Positions 63,222 through 64,000 of a stretch of 64,000 nt of DNA are shown here, in pieces. The DNA lies in the NCBI RefSeq assembly GCF_001306145.1, contig NZ_LGKO01000006.1:217236-281235 (forward strand), in the 5' to 3' direction. How positions within the stretch are numbered: position 1 is the stretch's first letter; the number at the start of each line of letters is the position of its first letter. The DNA comes from Thermanaerothrix daxensis (GTDB lineage: Bacteria; Chloroflexota; Anaerolineae; Anaerolineales; Anaerolineaceae). The position numbers and the translations under genes were made by a program. Below the pieces are notes generated by a model, which saw nothing but the letters and a program-made list of their open reading frames with translations, ran no database searches and was not told where the DNA came from.

Positions 63222-63791
63222 TCAGGTCTGCCTGATAAGAGCCGGTTTGCCATCCACTGCATAGACTCGGTAAGAAAAGCCTTTTTGAGCCACAATTTCA
63301 TAATCATGACCAGCGCTTAGATGAAAGACGCCGATAAAGACCAGCAAATCGGTGCCGGTGTTGATCACCCGGTGAGCCCACATGGGGGGGATGTGCGTGA
63401 TTGTCCCAGCCCGCCAGGGAATGGCCTGAAATTCTCCTTCCAGGGTATCTAAAAGGAGGAAACCCTCACCCTTTACGCAATAGTATACCTCGGGTTGATC
63501 GTCGCGTTCATGTTTGTGACCTTTGGTCATGTGGTATTCACCACCGATGCTGCCGGGAAAAATGCGCGTAACCGCTAGGGCCATGTCAGATTTGGACGTG
63601 CGAAAAGGATAGTAACGAATTTCATAGATTAGCCGATTTTCTTCTTTTAGGATCTCATCCACTACCTGCTGATCTTTGAACATCATTTTGAGATCGCTCA
63701 AATAACGGGGGGTAATCTGAGGGCAAGGATCCAAAATGCCATTTTCCGGATCAAGAGTAAGAGTGATAGGAAAGTCAATTTCTGTTAACAT
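63222..63791 (-). CDS. Cupin-type glucose-6-phosphate isomerase
   Basis: A 189-residue cupin. The metal motif EYHMTKGHKHERDDQPEVYY and the later THIPPMWAHRVINTG are those of the archaeal-type phosphoglucose isomerase. It converts glucose 6-phosphate to fructose 6-phosphate with a bound metal. ATG at 63791 (MLTEIDFPITL) with ggagaagaac before it; the open frame begins a few codons earlier. With the ROK kinase and the PfkB protein it makes a short glycolytic entry. Confidence 0.9.
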   Translation of the reverse strand: MLTEIDFPITLTLDPENGILDPCPQITPRYLSDLKMMFKDQQVVDEILKEENRLIYEIRYYPFRTSKSDMALAVTRIFPGSIGGEYHMTKGHKHERDDQPEVYYCVKGEGFLLLDTLEGEFQAIPWRAGTITHIPPMWAHRVINTGTDLLVFIGVFHLSAGHDYEIVAQKGFSYRVYAVDGKPALIRQT

Positions 63792-63821
63792 TGTTCTTCT
63801 CCAATTAGAAAAACACATGGG

Positions 63822-64000
63822 CTACAAAAGTTCACGAATCTGGACCAGGGGGTAAAGGTTTTGCACATCTGTGAAGTGACAATCGGCGGTACCTTCGGTC
63901 AGCACGGTAGCGGCGCCGGTGGCAGCGGCCCACCTGAGCGCTTCCGGCCAGGGGTCACCCAGGGAGAGGCGCCAGGCCAGCGCTGCCGAGGTGGCATCCC
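63822..64000 (-). CDS. PfkB-family sugar kinase, C-terminal part (runs off the window)
   Basis: The last 59 residues, read from the window edge, are GDATSAALAWRLSLGDPWP, EALRWAAATGAATVLTEGTA and on to NLYPLVQIRELL. GD-A-x-x-A is the ATP/substrate-site end of PfkB kinases (GDxFxAGxxxGL), and AATGAATVLTEGT is the usual next helix. The stop lies 31 bases before the cupin gene, so it heads the leftward operon. Its bases are again GC-rich, unlike the rest of the island. Confidence 0.8.
   Translation of the reverse strand, partial: DATSAALAWRLSLGDPWPEALRWAAATGAATVLTEGTADCHFTDVQNLYPLVQIRELL

Overview
The window reads as a chromosomal segment of a probably thermophilic Chloroflexota bacterium, most like Anaerolineae. 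Supporting signs are high-GC coding sequence, a DUF1931 histone-fold protein, a paired helix-turn-helix remnant of a type common in Chloroflexota, small HCO/NnrS-like membrane proteins and M24/SorC sugar operons. The assignment is inference from gene content; there is no rRNA here. Positions 1-5430 hold the end of a histidine operon (hisA 3' end, hisF, hisI, hisE) and then one 1175-residue protein joining two oligopeptide-type ABC permeases to an M28 peptidase-like domain whose active site is altered. Positions 5478-9275 (minus strand) hold a set suggestive of nitric oxide or nitrosative stress: hemerythrin-like protein, DUF1858 protein, a 51-residue ORF, a Crp/Fnr regulator, two small four-helix membrane proteins and an NnrS-like protein. 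Positions 9539-13084 are a CRISPR array of 49 repeats and 48 spacers with no cas gene in the window; two pairs of its spacers look like copies of homologous coding sequences differing mainly at third codon positions. Positions 13248-35592 are mostly housekeeping and envelope genes: two GT39-like membrane proteins, rhomboid, guanylate kinase, a membrane HExxH protein, a PQQ-type sugar dehydrogenase lipoprotein, a HicB-like/DinB fusion, three tandem Hsp20 genes followed by the histone-fold protein, an APC permease lacking its N-terminus, acetamidase, a GH13 enzyme, SDR, rnhB, a GT2, tRNA-Pro, pepT, glycogen phosphorylase and a DUF5698/DUF2179 protein. From 35693 the accessory part begins: tRNA-Cys, a stop-interrupted HTH gene, then a minus-strand type I restriction-modification operon (nuclease-like DUF5655 protein, hsdM, hsdS, a RAYT transposase, hsdR). 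The RAYT is joined to hsdS and hsdR by ATGA overlaps, and palindromic REP-like sequences are inserted in frame in hsdM, hsdS and the RAYT itself. In hsdS they create a GTGGF x3 repeat between the two target-recognition halves. This is the most unusual system in the window. A secreted nuclease, a decayed helicase and an IS110 fragment follow. Positions 47 kb-63.8 kb are visibly AT-richer and form a sugar-catabolism island. Rightward it encodes a SorC regulator, SIS isomerase, zinc dehydrogenase, SAF-domain oxidoreductase, FucI/AraA-like isomerase, FGGY kinase, an M24-like protein without metal ligands, and a ribose-type ABC importer. Leftward it encodes a PfkB kinase (partial), cupin glucose-6-phosphate isomerase, ROK kinase, a second SorC regulator and an SDR. 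The two operons converge on a perfect 18-bp hairpin. The substrate is unknown; the gene set does not match a pathway I can name.
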